NCBI RefSeq assembly: GCF_029962835.1
Contig: NC_080586.1
Span: 63,744,001 to 63,808,000 of the forward strand
Length of the DNA: 64,000 nucleotides
From: Magnolia sinica
Lineage: Eukaryota > Streptophyta > Magnoliopsida > Magnoliales > Magnoliaceae
Direction: 5' to 3'
Made by a program: the position numbers and the translations under genes
Shown: positions 22,330 through 33,545 of the stretch, in pieces
How the letters are laid out: every line of letters starts with the position of its first letter
Numbering within the stretch: position 1 is the first letter of the stretch
Notes under the pieces: generated by a model
Seen by the model: only the letters and a program-made list of their open reading frames with translations
What the model was told of the DNA's origin: nothing
The model's database searches: none

Positions 22330-22925
22330 TGCCTTCAACACAAATGATCTGCACTCAAATATAATTAATTTATAAGGAACATATATATAATCGGGTTCGT
22401 GTTGGGTCAGGCAACTCGAGACCTCAACCCAAGCCCAACCCAAGTTTTATCGGGTTGGTGTTTGTATGGCCCAACCCTAAGACCAAACTCAATACATCCT
22501 GCCCAAGCCCAACCCAACGTCGGGTCGGTCGGCCTGCCCAAATTTTAGCCCTAAAATCATATATGGTACGTCAAGTAACTAATTTTGGTTTAGAAGATAT
22601 TCTTATTATATAAATAAAGAAAGAAATGAAAAAAAAGATATAATTTTTTTTATATGCTTATATATACATATTTATATAAATATGTGTTAGAGAAAAATGT
22701 AGGTAGAATAAAATTCTCCATGTAAAAAAAGAAAAAAGAAAAAGGATACGGATACAGTTATAGCTACGGTTATAATCCGTAGCCATAGATCGGGGGGTGG
22801 AATCGCAAAATCCGCAATTGATAGCCGATTGGGACAGCGACTTGCGGTGGAATCGCGGGAGCTGCGATGGATCGCCGAGCTATGGGTATGGCTACCGTTA
22901 TAATCCGTAGCCATAGGTTCTTTCC
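22330..22925. repeat. Composite repeat copy B (GGGTTG-rich, AT-rich, TAGCTACGG parts)
   Basis: In order: a pyrimidine-rich AACCCAAGCCCAACCC segment (22390-22550), the AT-rich arm with TTTTGGTTTAGAAGATATTC (22560-22730), and the TAGCTACGG element (22746-22920; CTACGGTTATAATCCGTAGC at left, inverted type at right). The interior has GGGACAGCGACTTGCGGTGG. The same parts occur in reverse order at 32518-33200 and 48091-48770. Confidence 0.75.
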
Positions 22926-22965
22926 TCTTTCATTTTTTTTCCTTTTTTTTTATTATTGTAATTCC

Positions 22966-23262
22966 CACCGCCTTTTGTGGGTCCTATCATGAGGTTTGTG
23001 TTATATCCAACCGTCCATCTATTTGACGAGCTCATATTAAGGCTTGAGACGAAAAATAAGATAGATCTAACTATCAAGTAGACCACACTGTAAAAGGCAA
23101 TGGGGAATTGAACGTCTACCATTGAAACCCTTTTAGGGGTTATAGAAGATTTGGATCATTATGAAATTTGTTTTTCTTCTTCATCCAGGTCTTTGTGACC
23201 CTATGAATGAACTTAGATGGGGAGGATTTCTCACAAACATCACAGTGGGCCCCCGAAAATTT
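22966..23262. mobile_element. Truncated MITE, sister of 3460-3920
   Basis: GGGTCCTATCATGAGG and AATAAGATAGATCTAACTATC match the 3460 element. The right part switches to GGATTTCTCACAAACATCAC, the family II end, so this copy is a junction of two families or a deletion product. Confidence 0.55.
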
Positions 23263-23287
23263 TTTAATGGTCGAAGCTCATTCAACA

Positions 23288-23400
23288 TTATTTCTAGTTT
23301 GTCTCGCTCAATTTCCAGTTTAGCCCGCTCAATTTCCAATTTCGCCCGATCAATTTCCAGTTTGTCCCGCTCAATTTCCAATTCATGTCCCCCTCAATTT
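23288..23400. repeat. 21-bp minisatellite, class 1 (about 5 units), with class 2 remnant at 23681-23743
   Basis: CTCAATTTCCAGTTT units abut the truncated MITE directly. A separate 60-bp remnant at 23681-23743 has ATGCATTTCTCGGTCATTTCC and CTTCACGGTCAATCCCGCCG of the 136-bp satellite. Confidence 0.85.
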
Positions 23401-23743
23401 CTACTTTTCGAAATTCCTACATTCTACAAGTTCTCCAGATGCAAATAACTGAAAAATCATGAAAACATGTCATTTGACATAAATCACTATGCATGCTTCA
23501 AAAAATCAGTACAGTGCAAGGCTTATCGATGGGATTAAAGGGTAGAAAATGTACTTTTGTGAGATTTGCTAGTCCCTATAGGAAAAACAGTTGCTTATAG
23601 TTTTTCTCTGAGTTATTGAATGAATGATTGTAATAAGATTAGTAGTGAAAGTAAAGTCTTATTTAGGTACATTTGCCATGCATTTCTCGGTCATTTCCCT
23701 TCCCTTCACGGTCAATCCCGCCGATTCCATGCATTTCTAGTGA

Positions 23744-24520
23744 CCTTACTGACCAAAAATGACCCATATAGGGTTAGTATGGGAGTATAAGTGCCACTAG
23801 GGTCATTTACATCAAAACTGGAGTTATATATAACCCCATTTTCTTACACCTCTCTACCTTGCACAAATTTTCTATGTTTTCCTAAGGCATTTCAAAAGGG
23901 GAAATAAGGAGAAGAGAAGAGGAAGCTCGGAGAAGTGGGATCCAACTAAGGAACATTGATCTCCTTTTCCTTGAGAAGACTTCGTGCTGTGACCAGGACC
24001 ATAAACTGGTGAGATCTAACCATCGACCCAAAATCCTAGACTATTGAAGCCCTTTTTTTCACAATTGCAAATAGAATACGTCTATTGTAGAGATCCTTAC
24101 GCCATGTGTCGAACTCTTACTTCGAAACCGTCAACAAGTTTGAACCCTATGTTACCGTTTTATCAACCCCTGAGGGCCCAGATAATGATCATGGGTTGCG
24201 ATCTATGCTTAAGAACTTGTTGTGTTATTTATTTGAAATGATTTGCAAATGATATGTTTTATGAAATACATTGTAGTTCATGTGTTCGATGAAATGCCTG
24301 ATTCATTCCTGCTCATTTCAGCTCATTTCTGTTCACTAATGCCTACAGTTCCTATTTTCCATGCTATGTGTTCACTCAATCATTTATGCAATCCAAGTTG
24401 CTCAATCTAGAAGCTGGTATTTGAAATTGCACAACTATTGTCATACTGTACTAGAAAATAAATTTCCAGATATTTGTTCCTCCTTGTGATTTCATTCCAC
24501 TCTATAAACCACGCTACCTC
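23744..24520. other. Unassigned; no gene seen
   Basis: A GTTATATATAACCC palindrome near 23823 could be a TATA site. The region then has a purine-rich leader-like stretch (GGAGAAGAGAAGAGG). No protein or repeat is recognised. Confidence 0.35.
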
Positions 24521-24533
24521 TTCCAGTGGTTTC

Positions 24534-24665
24534 TAGGTCCCTACTCATGGCTTAGTGGTAGACTCACAGGAGTTTCAACACTAAGGTCATGGGTTCAAGT
24601 ACCCATTGTGGTGTGTGTGAGTGTGAGGGTGTGTGCATAAAATATATATATATATATATAAAACC
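24534..24665 (+). mobile_element. tRNA-derived SINE, copy 1
   Basis: An A-box-like CTTAGTGGTAGACTC and a B-box-like GGGTTCAAGTACCC mark an RNA polymerase III promoter, followed by a GTGTGTG-rich body and a TA-rich tail. A perfect 12-bp duplication, TCCAGTGGTTTC, flanks it (24522-24533 and 24666-24677). Further copies are at 56931-57087 and 59522-59652. Confidence 0.85.
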
Positions 24666-24677
24666 TCCAGTGGTTTC

Positions 24678-25107
24678 CCATCCACTCCCAACTATTTAAA
24701 ACACAGTACCAAAGTTGTTTTATTTGCTGAATCCAATCCATCAAGGTTGGGGCCCCATTGACTGGTTAATTTACAATGGGGCTCAAGTAATTGATAAGAT
24801 ATCATGATCTGAACCATCCACTTGATGTGCCTGAGAATGGATGGACAATTGGATAAGTAAGCATCACATGGATTCAGTTTTATCCTTCTTCCATCAAATA
24901 TATGCTTATAAACAATTTGAAGATGTTAACTATACAGTTGTCCATCTGCGCTGACTTTCTATACTGGCCCTTAACAATTGAGCCCACATAATGGACAGTA
25001 CAGATTATCTGACATTACAGCCATGTGGTCTCCATCCCTGATGGCCTAGCAACATACTCCCAATTGCAGCTGAAACACATCTTCTTCTTTCTTTTTTTTT
25101 TCATTTT
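24678..25107. other. No gene seen; possible intron side of the next exon
   Basis: If the minus-strand glycosyltransferase exon were part of a complete gene, its next exon should begin here on the minus strand. I searched by eye for its expected DxD-type motif and did not find it. Confidence 0.4.
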
Positions 25108-25119
25108 TCATTGACTCAC

Positions 25120-25491
25120 TGTGAAGATGAAGTTATAACCACATCTAAGAACATCAGCAAGGAAGATAGTTCTCCTCCACATCATTTTAATAAAATCACC
25201 CGACATGTATAATTTCTCTCCAGTGAAATCTACATCGTCCGTAACAAGTTTGTAGCAATGCAGGTGTAGGAGATTGCACTGATCAAAGGATGTCTGGTCG
25301 ACAGCGACGAGGAGGAGGTGACTAAGCAAGAACTCAGTATTTTCGCCTAACCGAAAGCTTTCAATGAAAATATATAGCATGCCCTTCTCTTCAGCGTATG
25401 CTCTGTTTATGATAACAATTATCAGAGTCCTGTTGCTCATAGAAACCCCGTCTAAAGCTGTTTCCAGTTCATCTTTTGAGATAATTGTTGT
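25120..25491 (-). pseudogene. Orphan exon of a nucleotide-diphospho-sugar transferase family gene
   Basis: An internal exon of 124 codons with good borders: acceptor TTTTCAG just before 25491 and donor ACA|GTGAGT at 25119. The protein matches the family of plant type-II membrane sugar transferases (DUF273 / GT77-like). Recognisable parts are ISKDELETAL near the start, LYIFIESFRLGE, LLSHLLLVAVDQTSF, LHCYKLVTDDVDFTGEK and MMWRRTIFLADVLRCGYNF at the end. In the family the next exon begins with the DxD metal-binding motif that holds UDP-sugar, and the upstream exon encodes the membrane anchor. Neither was found nearby, so this is a single exon, either captured by a transposon or left from a broken gene. 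No stop or frameshift lies within it, so it may be young or part of a gene with large introns. Confidence 0.7.
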
Positions 25492-25584
25492 CTGAAAATC
25501 CATGAAAGAATAACTTCAATATGTAAATTGGATAAAAATAATTGAGATTTTGCGGGCACCCCCGTGGTCACCAAAGTGGGGCCC

Positions 25585-25715
25585 ATCGCCATTGATCACT
25601 GATCGGGACAGTGAGTTGGGGCAGAATCGTGGGATCCACGTTTGATCCCCGAATGGGACAGATAGTTGCGGCAGAATCGCGGGATCCGTGATTAATCGCC
25701 GATCGGGCCTCTCCC
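25585..25715. repeat. Two-unit repeat, TGATCGGGACAG type
   Basis: ACTGATCGGGACAGTGAGTT...AGAATCGTGGGATCC is followed by CCCGAATGGGACAGATAGTT...AGAATCGCGGGATCC. The same words fill the interior of the TAGCTACGG elements at 22797, 32650 and 48240. Confidence 0.6.
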
Positions 25716-25939
25716 TTTTAAGCTGGTATGTGAGTGGGGTGTTGCAAAACCTCACTCCCTCACTCAAATCTCTCCTTTCCCTCACTACTCTCACCCTCTT
25801 TGCCTCCCTCAACCCTCTCAAATTGAAATCCCCAAGCCTTCCTCCATTTCACCTTTCATCTCATTCTCCCTTACATCATTCCCACTTCGACATCCATCCT
25901 GTCTTCTTCTTTCACCCTCTTTTCATTTCAAAATCTTCG

Positions 25940-26095
25940 AATCCCTAAACCCTATAAATTTTGAAATCCTCAAATCCCCAACTCCTACAAAATTTTGAAA
26001 TCTTCAAATCCCCAAATCCTACAAATTTTGAAATCTTCAAATCCCCAAATCCTACCAACTTCGAAATCCTCAAGTCCCCAAATCGTCAAATCTTC
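25940..26095 (+). repeat. Tandem repeat in the leader of the next gene
   Basis: TTTTGAAATCTTCAAATCCC recurs about four times with a step near 30 bases, before the ATG at 26158. The sequence looks like an untranslated leader. Confidence 0.7.
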
Positions 26096-26157
26096 TACAA
26101 GAATACCTCTATCCAAGCTTCAACCCTTACATCATTCACCCTTGAGTTTGTAAGAAA

Positions 26158-27399
26158 ATGGCCCTTCTTGGAGCTATCGCCTCGTTCTTCTCCTTTTCAT
26201 TGATCCTTTCCCTCATGGGAAAGAGGAGGGTGACTCCCGAGGAGGCAGGGCCGAGCTGGGCTAGGTGCGCGCGAATGGAGAGTGAGCTGAAGCTAGCAAT
26301 AGCTCCTAGTGCCGCGGAGCCAAGCCATGAGAGGCGATCGAAGAGGAATCACAATGAAAATGAAAAGATGGCTCCTCCCACGCACCCCAAGGTGAACCTA
26401 GGGAAATTTCGAAATCGAAAAGTCGTGTTTGAGGTCTCCGTCGAAGACAAGTTCTTTGGCGAGTTCGAGTTACTCGACTGTCTCTTGCACAACGATTGGG
26501 CACACATGTTTGTGGGTAATTATCACTTTGATGCGGGCTTGGTAAGGTCCTTCTACTCTGTAATTCGTAGGGCAAGTATGAACCCGTTAGGGTTCGATAT
26601 CCCTTTTGACGGGTAGACGGTCCGTGTTAACATACAAGTCATCTCCAAGATCCTCGGCGCCCCTCTAGGGAAAGTGCATATTAATGTGAAAAATATGAAG
26701 AAGAAACAAGATAGGGATGAGCGAATTATGCACCTGTGTGGGAAGCTGGTCAAGTGGAAGCATGGCAGCAGCGTGGCTGCTTCCAAGCTGCTCTTCCCGT
26801 ATCGACTACTCCACCACATTTGTACGTACAACCTATATCCAAGGACTAGCAACTGGACTGAGTGCAACCGTTTCATGATTAAGCTCCTCTACCAAGTGGG
26901 CCAGGAAGCACAAGTATGTCTCCCCACCATTGTGCTTACCCATATCATAAAGGCAGCGACATCGACTCGGAAAAATGCAGCACTTCCATTTGGTCGCTTA
27001 ATCTGTAGGCTTGCCCGCAAGTACGGGATCAAGGGATCCAATAGGGACCCCGAGCCTGTGAAATTCATCGATGAAACTACGATCAACCATATGAATATTG
27101 GCTCAAAACTCAAGATGCCGAGGCTCGAAAAAAATGGGGATGAGATCGAAGAGGAAGAAGAAGAGGAGAGCGATGAAGAAGAAGAAGAAAGTGATGAGGA
27201 AGAGGAATCCGAAAAGGAAAGGGAAAACGAGACACCTCTTGCCTTACAAGAAATATGAGAGCTCTACCAATCGCTTGATGCAAGGATGGAGAGACAAGAG
27301 AAGCTGGGTAAGAAGCTCTACCGCACAGTAAAAGCAGTCTCGTGCTGTGTACAGAAAGAGGGAGCACCCCCTCTTTTGCCTGACTCTGAGGACCAGTAG
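26158..27399 (+). pseudogene. Plant transposon protein (PF20167-type), two premature stops
   Basis: A single frame from ATG 26158 to TAG 27397-27399 (413 codons) is broken only by TAG at 26614-26616 and TGA at 27256-27258. It begins MALLGAIASFFSFSLILSLM, then a basic stretch, then the globular part: KVNLGKFRNRKVVFEVSVED, LLHNDWAHMFVGNYHFDAGL, VRSFYSV, KILGAPLGKVHI, YRLLHHICTYNLYPRTSNWT and FGRLICRLARKYGIKG. An Asp/Glu-rich tract (27145-27230) and a short helical tail follow. This matches the putative plant transposon protein family; its biochemical role is not known. A homologue with the same start, core, acidic tract and tail lies at 40805-42077 inside the LTR retrotransposon, so this copy probably came from a related element whose LTRs I could not place. 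Confidence 0.75.
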
Positions 27400-28019
27400 G
27401 CCCTCATGCCGCCCCTTTTTGTGGCCCCATCCCTAGCATGGTGTCATCTTCTCCCTACGGGGAGTTCACGATATGTATTGCCTAAGTTTAGATTCCCATT
27501 ATGCAATGAAAATGAAATCTCCTTTTCTTCATGTTATTAATGGTGTGGGCTAACAGTACTCCTAGATAAATTTTGCTTTCCATTGAGCACTGCATTATTT
27601 CAGCCATATGCAAGCCGCTCATCTAGTGGGCCATTGCTTGAAAAGCAGCTGCAACACTACCATTAACCTATTAAGTTCGTAAATTCTTTCATTGAAGAGG
27701 AGAAATGTTCTAGCTATGAGTAAGAGAAATTTGGTCCATTCATCATGCCAATCCAATCGTATCAGCTTCTTTCCTGAAAAATGCCCCCTTTTAGTTTCCT
27801 TGCCTAGACTGGCAACAAATTTTCCATGAATATAGATTTGTAAATGATGAAATTTTTTCAAGCAAATCTTGCTGAAAGATAATCATGGGAAACAAAATTT
27901 CATTTCTTACTGTTTTCTAGATATGGGGTTTCCCAAAAAACTCCATTTTCTTCAAAAATAAAAAATAAAAAATCCACAAATCCAAACAGTCCTTAAAGTA
28001 GGCTTGAGGAGATTGCTCG
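27400..28019. other. No gene seen
   Basis: The downstream flank of the transposon gene. A minus-strand frame at 27619-27861 has no motif I recognise. Confidence 0.35.
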
Positions 28020-28195
28020 ATTCATTGATAGCCAGTCAAATCAGATTAAAGAGTTTGAAGCAGAGAGAGAGAGAGAGAGAAGCTGATACGATTGCATGAA
28101 GATAAGAAGACTGAGCTGAATTGGAGGTATTTGGAAGAAGAAGTTGAACTGGAGAAGGAATTTAATGCTAAGCTGACCCAACTAATGGACAAGTG
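28020..28195 (+). pseudogene. Possible last exon of a coiled-coil protein, broken by a GA microsatellite
   Basis: Read across two frames, the sequence gives EEIARFIDSQSNQIKEFEAE, then a Glu/Arg run from (GA)n (28062-28080), then KLIRLHEDKKTEL and LEEEVELEKEFNAKLTQLMD and a TGA. The composition is that of a C-terminal coiled coil. The frame changes at the microsatellite. I cannot name the family. Confidence 0.3.
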
Positions 28196-29537
28196 ACTAT
28201 TGTAAATAGGTCCAATCTTTGTCTTTTTTCTATCAAATTTTTCTTAATCGTCTGTTTGCAAACCATCAGTTAAGAAAACAGTTGGTCAGTAAAAAGATGC
28301 AAAAGCAGTCCATGGTTTGGTGAGCTAGGTTGTTGATATGAGCCAGCTACAAATGTGCTAGCTGTAAACAGATCATTAAGAAAATGCTGCAAGAATATTA
28401 AATCTCCCATTTATTAAAGAAAGATTGAGTGATCTTTTTTTTTTCCTATTAGTTTTTTCCAGAAATTGATCGATTTCACTTTTAGCACAATATTGAATTT
28501 GATATGTACTTGTGGGCCTTGGTTCTTGGATGCTCTCTAGGTTAAATGAGTTCAAGTCATGAGACAAATTCATTCATGTTTGTGGGCTTGTATTCTTTGT
28601 TCAGGCTAGTATATATCAGGAGGAGAAGAATCTCATAGACTTGTATATTATCCTTCTCAGATTTTTAAGGTAAATAAAGTGTCATTATGGGAGTTCTGCT
28701 TGCCTTTTCCTTGTTTTTATTGTCACTTTCTCATTGTTACGGAGTATTGCTTTTTGAGACTATCATCACATGTTTCATTTGTGATTTTAAAGATTGTGAG
28801 AGTATTTGAATTTCCTTAAAAATTCGGTTCTTTACTATCTGTTTAGCTGGGTTTAATAATTCCATATTTGCATTTGGAGAGGTATTCAATCTTCCCACTT
28901 TAAAATCTTCCCAATTCAATCTTCCCAATTTACTATCCACAATCTCCTTCATTCAATTGCTCTCTAGATTGAATCAGTTTCATAATGCACTAACCTTTGC
29001 TCTATCATTTGGTAGTGCTTATTTCCTTTGCTTCTATTATAAATTTTGTTTATTCTTTTTGTCATTACACTGATTGTTTCAAAGATTTTATTTGGAATGG
29101 AGCTTCGATATTAGGAACATTATGTGATCTAGGTTGTAGGAATGAAACTACAATAGTTATCAGTTGCATCTGGTTTATCTAAACTGCTGGTTGCATCGTG
29201 GTCATATAATCTTGGTGAGGTTTGGTAGTTTTCAAAGGCAGTTCTTAGTTTTGAAGGAATGGTCATGCAAATCAGCGGGCAATCTGGGAGTTGGTTGTAC
29301 ATGTATCTATCTCCTGGTGGAACTACCAAGCCATTTCAAAATGCAAACTTTCAGAAATGATTGATCACAAATCTCTCTTTATAATGACTACTTTACCATT
29401 TCACTCTGATTTGGGCTCTGAAATCATCTTTATTAATGTTGTGGGATCCCGTTCAATCTGACAGGATTACAGAAAGTTAAATAAACTGGATCTTGTATGT
29501 TTTAAGTTGTAACAACGAGTTCCACTTTCATTGAAGT

Positions 29538-29539
<2 letters not shown>
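28196..29539. other. No gene seen
   Basis: AT-rich DNA between the coiled-coil piece and the actin exon. It may include the untranslated leader exon and leader intron usual in plant actin genes, but I see no mark that proves it. Confidence 0.35.

Positions 29540-29621
<82 letters not shown>
29540..29621. repeat. (TA)n microsatellite
   Basis: About 80 bases of uninterrupted TA, 190 bases before the actin ATG. Confidence 0.95.
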
Positions 29622-29623
<2 letters not shown>

Positions 29624-29810
29624 TTTTATATTTTTAGAAAGTATGCTTCATCTTAGCCTTATATCAGTAGAGTTTTAAGCCAATCCTTACAAAGTTTTGT
29701 TTCTTGCATTCGGTACACAACCGTCTGATTGTTCATATTTGAAACCCATCTAACATGCTCATCTATAACTGTTTTGATGCATGGTTGCTTGTACAGGCTC
29801 CATATAAAAG

Positions 29811-29870
29811 ATGGCTGATATTGAGGACATTCAGCCCCTTGTCTGTGACAATGGAACAGGAATGGTTAAG
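29811..29870 (+). pseudogene. ACT: Actin first coding exon (orphan)
   Basis: The ATG at 29811 starts [20 protein letters not shown], the exact N-terminus type of plant actins, and the exon ends at AAG|GTGAGT (donor at 29871), the conserved position of intron 1 in plant actin genes. A leader-intron acceptor (TTGTACAG) stands at 29789-29796, 14 bases before the ATG. The next exon should begin with the codons for AGFAGDDAP. I looked through the sequence up to the LTR element and did not find it; CCCAGGCTGGA at 30709 resembles its first bases but the match stops there. Either the rest of the gene has been lost or displaced by insertions, or this is a captured fragment. The exon itself is undamaged. 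Confidence 0.8.
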
Positions 29871-30751
29871 GTGAGTTTGTTTGGTATCAATTTCGTAGCC
29901 ATACGTATTTCATTATCAGCCACATAAGTATTGCATTTCAATCTATCCATACCATGCCATATCTATGTATGCTCATCACCTATATGTTGAGTCAGATTGT
30001 TGTGGGTGGCCGGCCTAATTAGTGTCAGGTTATCTTAGCGGTGAGCTTAGCACACCAGTTTGAATGGAACTTATGTCCAACTTTTAGGCGGCATGAGGCA
30101 AGAAAGACCTGGATATTGATTTCCTTGGTCTTATCAATTATCTAAAGACTAGATTTGTGTGATCATCGACACTTATTCTAGGTTAATGGTGGCTGCCCAA
30201 CCACCATGCACGAATCCAATCTATGAAGGGAGACAAATAATTCAACAGTTGTGATTTTCTGCCTATCCTTTAACATGAGTCCATTTCTGAAAAGGGGCTT
30301 GCTTAATGTGCCCTTGGAGATCCAGAAAAGAATATATATCTTACTAGAGATTCTCAACGTTGATGTTAGGTCATTTGAGAGGTGCTTAAGGGATCTTTTT
30401 GTTAAATGGGCCACACATGGCTGGGCTCCATTTTTGTATTAAAAGAATTAAAAAAAAAAAAATCCCTAAGTGACTTCTTATTAAAAAGCAAACAACCAAA
30501 TTGTAATTTTCTCAGTCTGCTTTTGGGTACCCGTGTGACTTGAATTGCAAATGCTCTGTCTAAATCATGAGGAAATGGAAAAAGTTAGCAATGTTTGCTA
30601 ATATTCATGAGGAAGTAGTCTTCAAAATTCAGTTATATGCTTTTCAAAATTTAGTTATATGCATTTCATATGTTGCTTGCTGAAGTCATATCATCTTTGC
30701 TGAAATCTCCCAGGCTGGAAGATCCTAGCCTTTTTTTGCTGTTGTGGCCTG
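29871..30751. other. Flank of the actin exon; no gene seen
   Basis: Intron-like AT-rich sequence. A TTTCTCAGTCTGC run near 30510 is acceptor-like but is not followed by a recognisable exon. Confidence 0.4.
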
Positions 30752-31613
30752 AAAATATCTTTGGAGGCTTCCTATCTCTTCATGGCACCCAATAATGGAA
30801 TAATGACATTAAGTACACATGGCAATTAGAAAACACTGGTTTGATGAGAGTAATTCAGCCTCCAGACAAATTGAATGTTTTTTTTTAAAGACAAATTCAT
30901 TACCAAAATGTTCCTAGATCTTTATTTTTATTGAACAATCGCTGCGCCTTTCTTGATGTCTTTCGATTATTATGAATAAACGTGCCATTAAAAGAAGGGA
31001 AAGTTTTTCCAAAGAATCGGACTGAAGTTGATGGTGAGATCTTGTTAATTTGTATTATCATTATGTAGGGAGAAGTTTGCTTCAGTGCCTAATGGTTCAG
31101 TGGTGGTGACTTTGCTATGGCTGCAAGTGCCGGTGGTGAAGCTACTGAGGCCAAGAAAGAAGAGAAAGTGGAGGAGATGGAGAGATGCTCCATTGCTTTC
31201 AGAGTAATGTAAGTTATAGTGCACGTAGTTGCTTTGGGACACCTAGTCCAATCCATTGATGTAGACTGTTCATCTTTAACCCTTACATATGATTCCAACG
31301 GATCACTCTTATTAGGCAATCATGACCATGCCATCCATCTTTAACAAATGCCAACTAAAGATGCCACTTTTGAATCCTGGGACAGTTTCCCCTTTTGTAA
31401 TATATTGATTTCTCTATTTCTCCTGTGATTATGTAAATAGAGCTATTGTTACCAAACGGAAATAGTGTTGTGGCTCTATGGTAAAGTATTAGCTCTACTC
31501 CATGAAACTAGAAAGTAGCTAGCTGATCTGCTTTGCAACTTAAGAAAATGGTAAGTTGCTCTTTAGCTTTTGCTAGTTAGTGATGATTTGTTCACTTCAA
31601 ACAAGCAAATTAA
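30752..31613. repeat. Segmental duplication, copy 1 (partner 46967-47831)
   Basis: From AAAATATCTTTGGAGGCTTC to ACAAGCAAATTAA, the 862 bases match 46967-47831 with scattered substitutions. The block holds the P2 exon. A second shared block follows at 32518-34092 / 48091-49655. Confidence 0.9.
31069..31212 (+). pseudogene. RPP2: 60S acidic ribosomal protein P2, last exon, copy 1 (frameshifted)
   Basis: After the acceptor TATGTAG the frame reads EKFASVP as in P2, then a one-base loss relative to copy 2 (in the Gly-rich hinge, near 31092-31105) puts the rest out of frame. The bases that encode the Ala/Gly hinge and KKEEKVEE remain visible. P2 sits in the ribosomal stalk and needs an acidic C-terminal tail ending GFSLFD to recruit elongation factors; that tail is absent from both copies. 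The first exons are not in the window. Confidence 0.75.
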
Positions 31614-32098
31614 TGCATACCTCCTGCTGTTGTAAATTTCCACGGGTCAAAGAGCTTTAGAAGGCAATAAGAACCATACAAACCCTCTATTCTGAGGCCA
31701 AGGTTAGCTCTGTCAATCAAATCTTGCTCCCTTAATTAAAATTTCCTTTTCTTTAATGCAAAACACTACTTGGTTTTCTCAAGGGGTCGAAGCGGACAAT
31801 GATCACCTAGAAGATCTCGGCAACAAAAAGGTCTTCGCATTCAAATACGCACATCCATTTGTTGCCTGCTGGTCACATGTAGGACTGTCAATGAGCGAGG
31901 CCCAGGCCAAGGGAAAATAAATTTTTAGTCTGAAAATTTATTTCATAGCATGTTTGGATGAATGTCGTTTCAAAAAATTTGTTTGTGGGAACGTTGTTAG
32001 GAGCATTAATTCAATTTACATAAGAGGAATTCTATGTTTTCTTTATATTTAGTTTTCATCCTTTTTCAATTGACTGATTCTTTGTTTTTATGTTGCAG

Positions 32099-32243
32099 AG
32101 TCTTCTAGCGGTGGTTCGCCCTCGAATAATTACAAAAGACGCACAAGAGAAGTTATTGGTATAGCTGTCGGATGTGCAAGTGGACTACTGATACTCGCAT
32201 CCATTTTCTATCTATGTTGGATGAAGGATGCACCTAGCCATAT
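32099..32243 (+). pseudogene. Possible receptor-like kinase membrane-spanning exon
   Basis: After the acceptor TTGCAG at 32093-32098 the frame gives a Ser/Gly/Asn-rich linker, KRRTREVIGIAVGC, a hydrophobic run (ASGLLILASIFYLCW) and then MKDAPSHM before a donor-like GTGAGT at 32244. A Ser-rich stem, basic residues and one membrane helix are what the transmembrane exon of plant receptor-like kinases looks like. No kinase exon follows. The call is by composition only; another single-pass protein is possible. Confidence 0.35.
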
Positions 32244-32283
32244 GTGAGTGCACATAGACTCACCAAGATTTGTATTTTCAGTA

Positions 32284-32470
32284 GTATTGTAATTGTAATT
32301 GTAATTGATTGAATGAAGGATTGTAATTGATTCATTATTGAATGAATGATTATAATTGTAATTTTTAGTCTGAATGAAGGATTGTAATTGATTCATTATT
32401 GAATGAATGGTTGTGATTGAATGAATGAATGAATGAATGATTATGGAGGTGGTAATTGAATGAATAAATG
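32284..32470. repeat. AT-rich tandem repeat (GAATGAATGATTGTAATT type)
   Basis: GTAATTGATTCATTATTGAA occurs twice about 60 bases apart (near 32321 and 32383), within runs of GTAATT and GAATGAATG. Confidence 0.85.
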
Positions 32471-32517
32471 ATTATAATTTTTTTAAATGTAGGAAATTGT
32501 CTGCTAGTCACATGTGG

Positions 32518-33545
32518 GATTTACTTTTTATAGTTATGTGTTAAGAGAAAAATGTAGGTAGAATAAAATTCTCCATCTAAAAGAAATGAAAAAAATTTAC
32601 GGTACGGTTATAGCTACGGTTATAAACCATAGCCATAGATTGGTGAACCTCACAGCGAGTTGGGATGGAATCGCGGAATCTGCGATTGATGGCCAATCGG
32701 GACAGCGATTGGCGGTGGAATCGCAAGATCCACGAATGATCACCGATTTGCGAATTATCTATGGCTACGGATTAAAATCGTAGCAATATCCGTATCCATT
32801 TTTTTTGACATGGAGAATTTTATTCCACCTACACATAGTTATAATCAATATGTATATATAAGCATATAAATAAAATTTTTATCTCTTTTTTCTTCATTTC
32901 TTTCTTTAATCATATAACAAGAATATCTTCTAAACCAAAATTAGTTACTTGACATATCATATATGATTTTATGGTTGAAAGTTGGGCGGGTTCAACCCGA
33001 CCAAAATGTGATCGACCTGACATTAGGTTGGGCTTGGACAAGATGTTATGAGAGTTGGTCTTGCGATTGGGCCATATAAATGCCAACCCGATAAAACTTG
33101 GGTTGGGCTCGGGTTGAGGTCTCGGGTTGCCTGACCCAACACGAACCCGACTAATATATAAGTTCCTTATAAAGCAATTTATAATTGAGTGCAGATCATT
33201 TGTGTTAAAGGGAAAGGAAATTTCAATGCCGACTGCTTTTAATGGTCCACATCATTTTCGGTGACTCATCTCACATGTAGACTCCTACATGTCAATATCA
33301 CATTTGGGGACAATATATACATTGACTTCCCATTCTAGAGTGAAATGAGAAACGGAATCGCCGGGGTTGATTGTGAAATGCATAGAAATGACTTTGAAAA
33401 TCTTTGAACTGGGGGTTATTTTAAAAATCCAAACATGATGGGACCTTGAAAATCTTGAAATTTTGGATAAGAAACAAAAAATCAGAACATGATGGGACCC
33501 ACGACAAGAACACATCATTATGGGTTATTGTGTAAAGCTCATAAT
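32518..33545. repeat. Composite repeat copy C
   Basis: Order: an outer inverted repeat (AATGTAGGTAGAATAAAATT near 32552, inverse near 32815), the TAGCTACGG element (32598-32800), the AT-rich arm, a GGTTGGGCTCGGGTTG segment (33000-33150), and then a 200-base unit with a class 2 remnant (GAAACGGAATCGCC near 33350). It is nearly the same as 48091-49130 and is inverted relative to copy B. Confidence 0.8.

Noticed and set aside
24540-24620. tRNA gene
   Set aside because: A-box and B-box are present, but the sequence does not fold as a full cloverleaf in outline and is flanked by target duplications, so it is a SINE head.
30709-30730. Actin exon 2 start
   Set aside because: CCCAGGCTGGA looks like the acceptor and first codons, but the following bases (AGATCCTAGCC) do not continue as actin.
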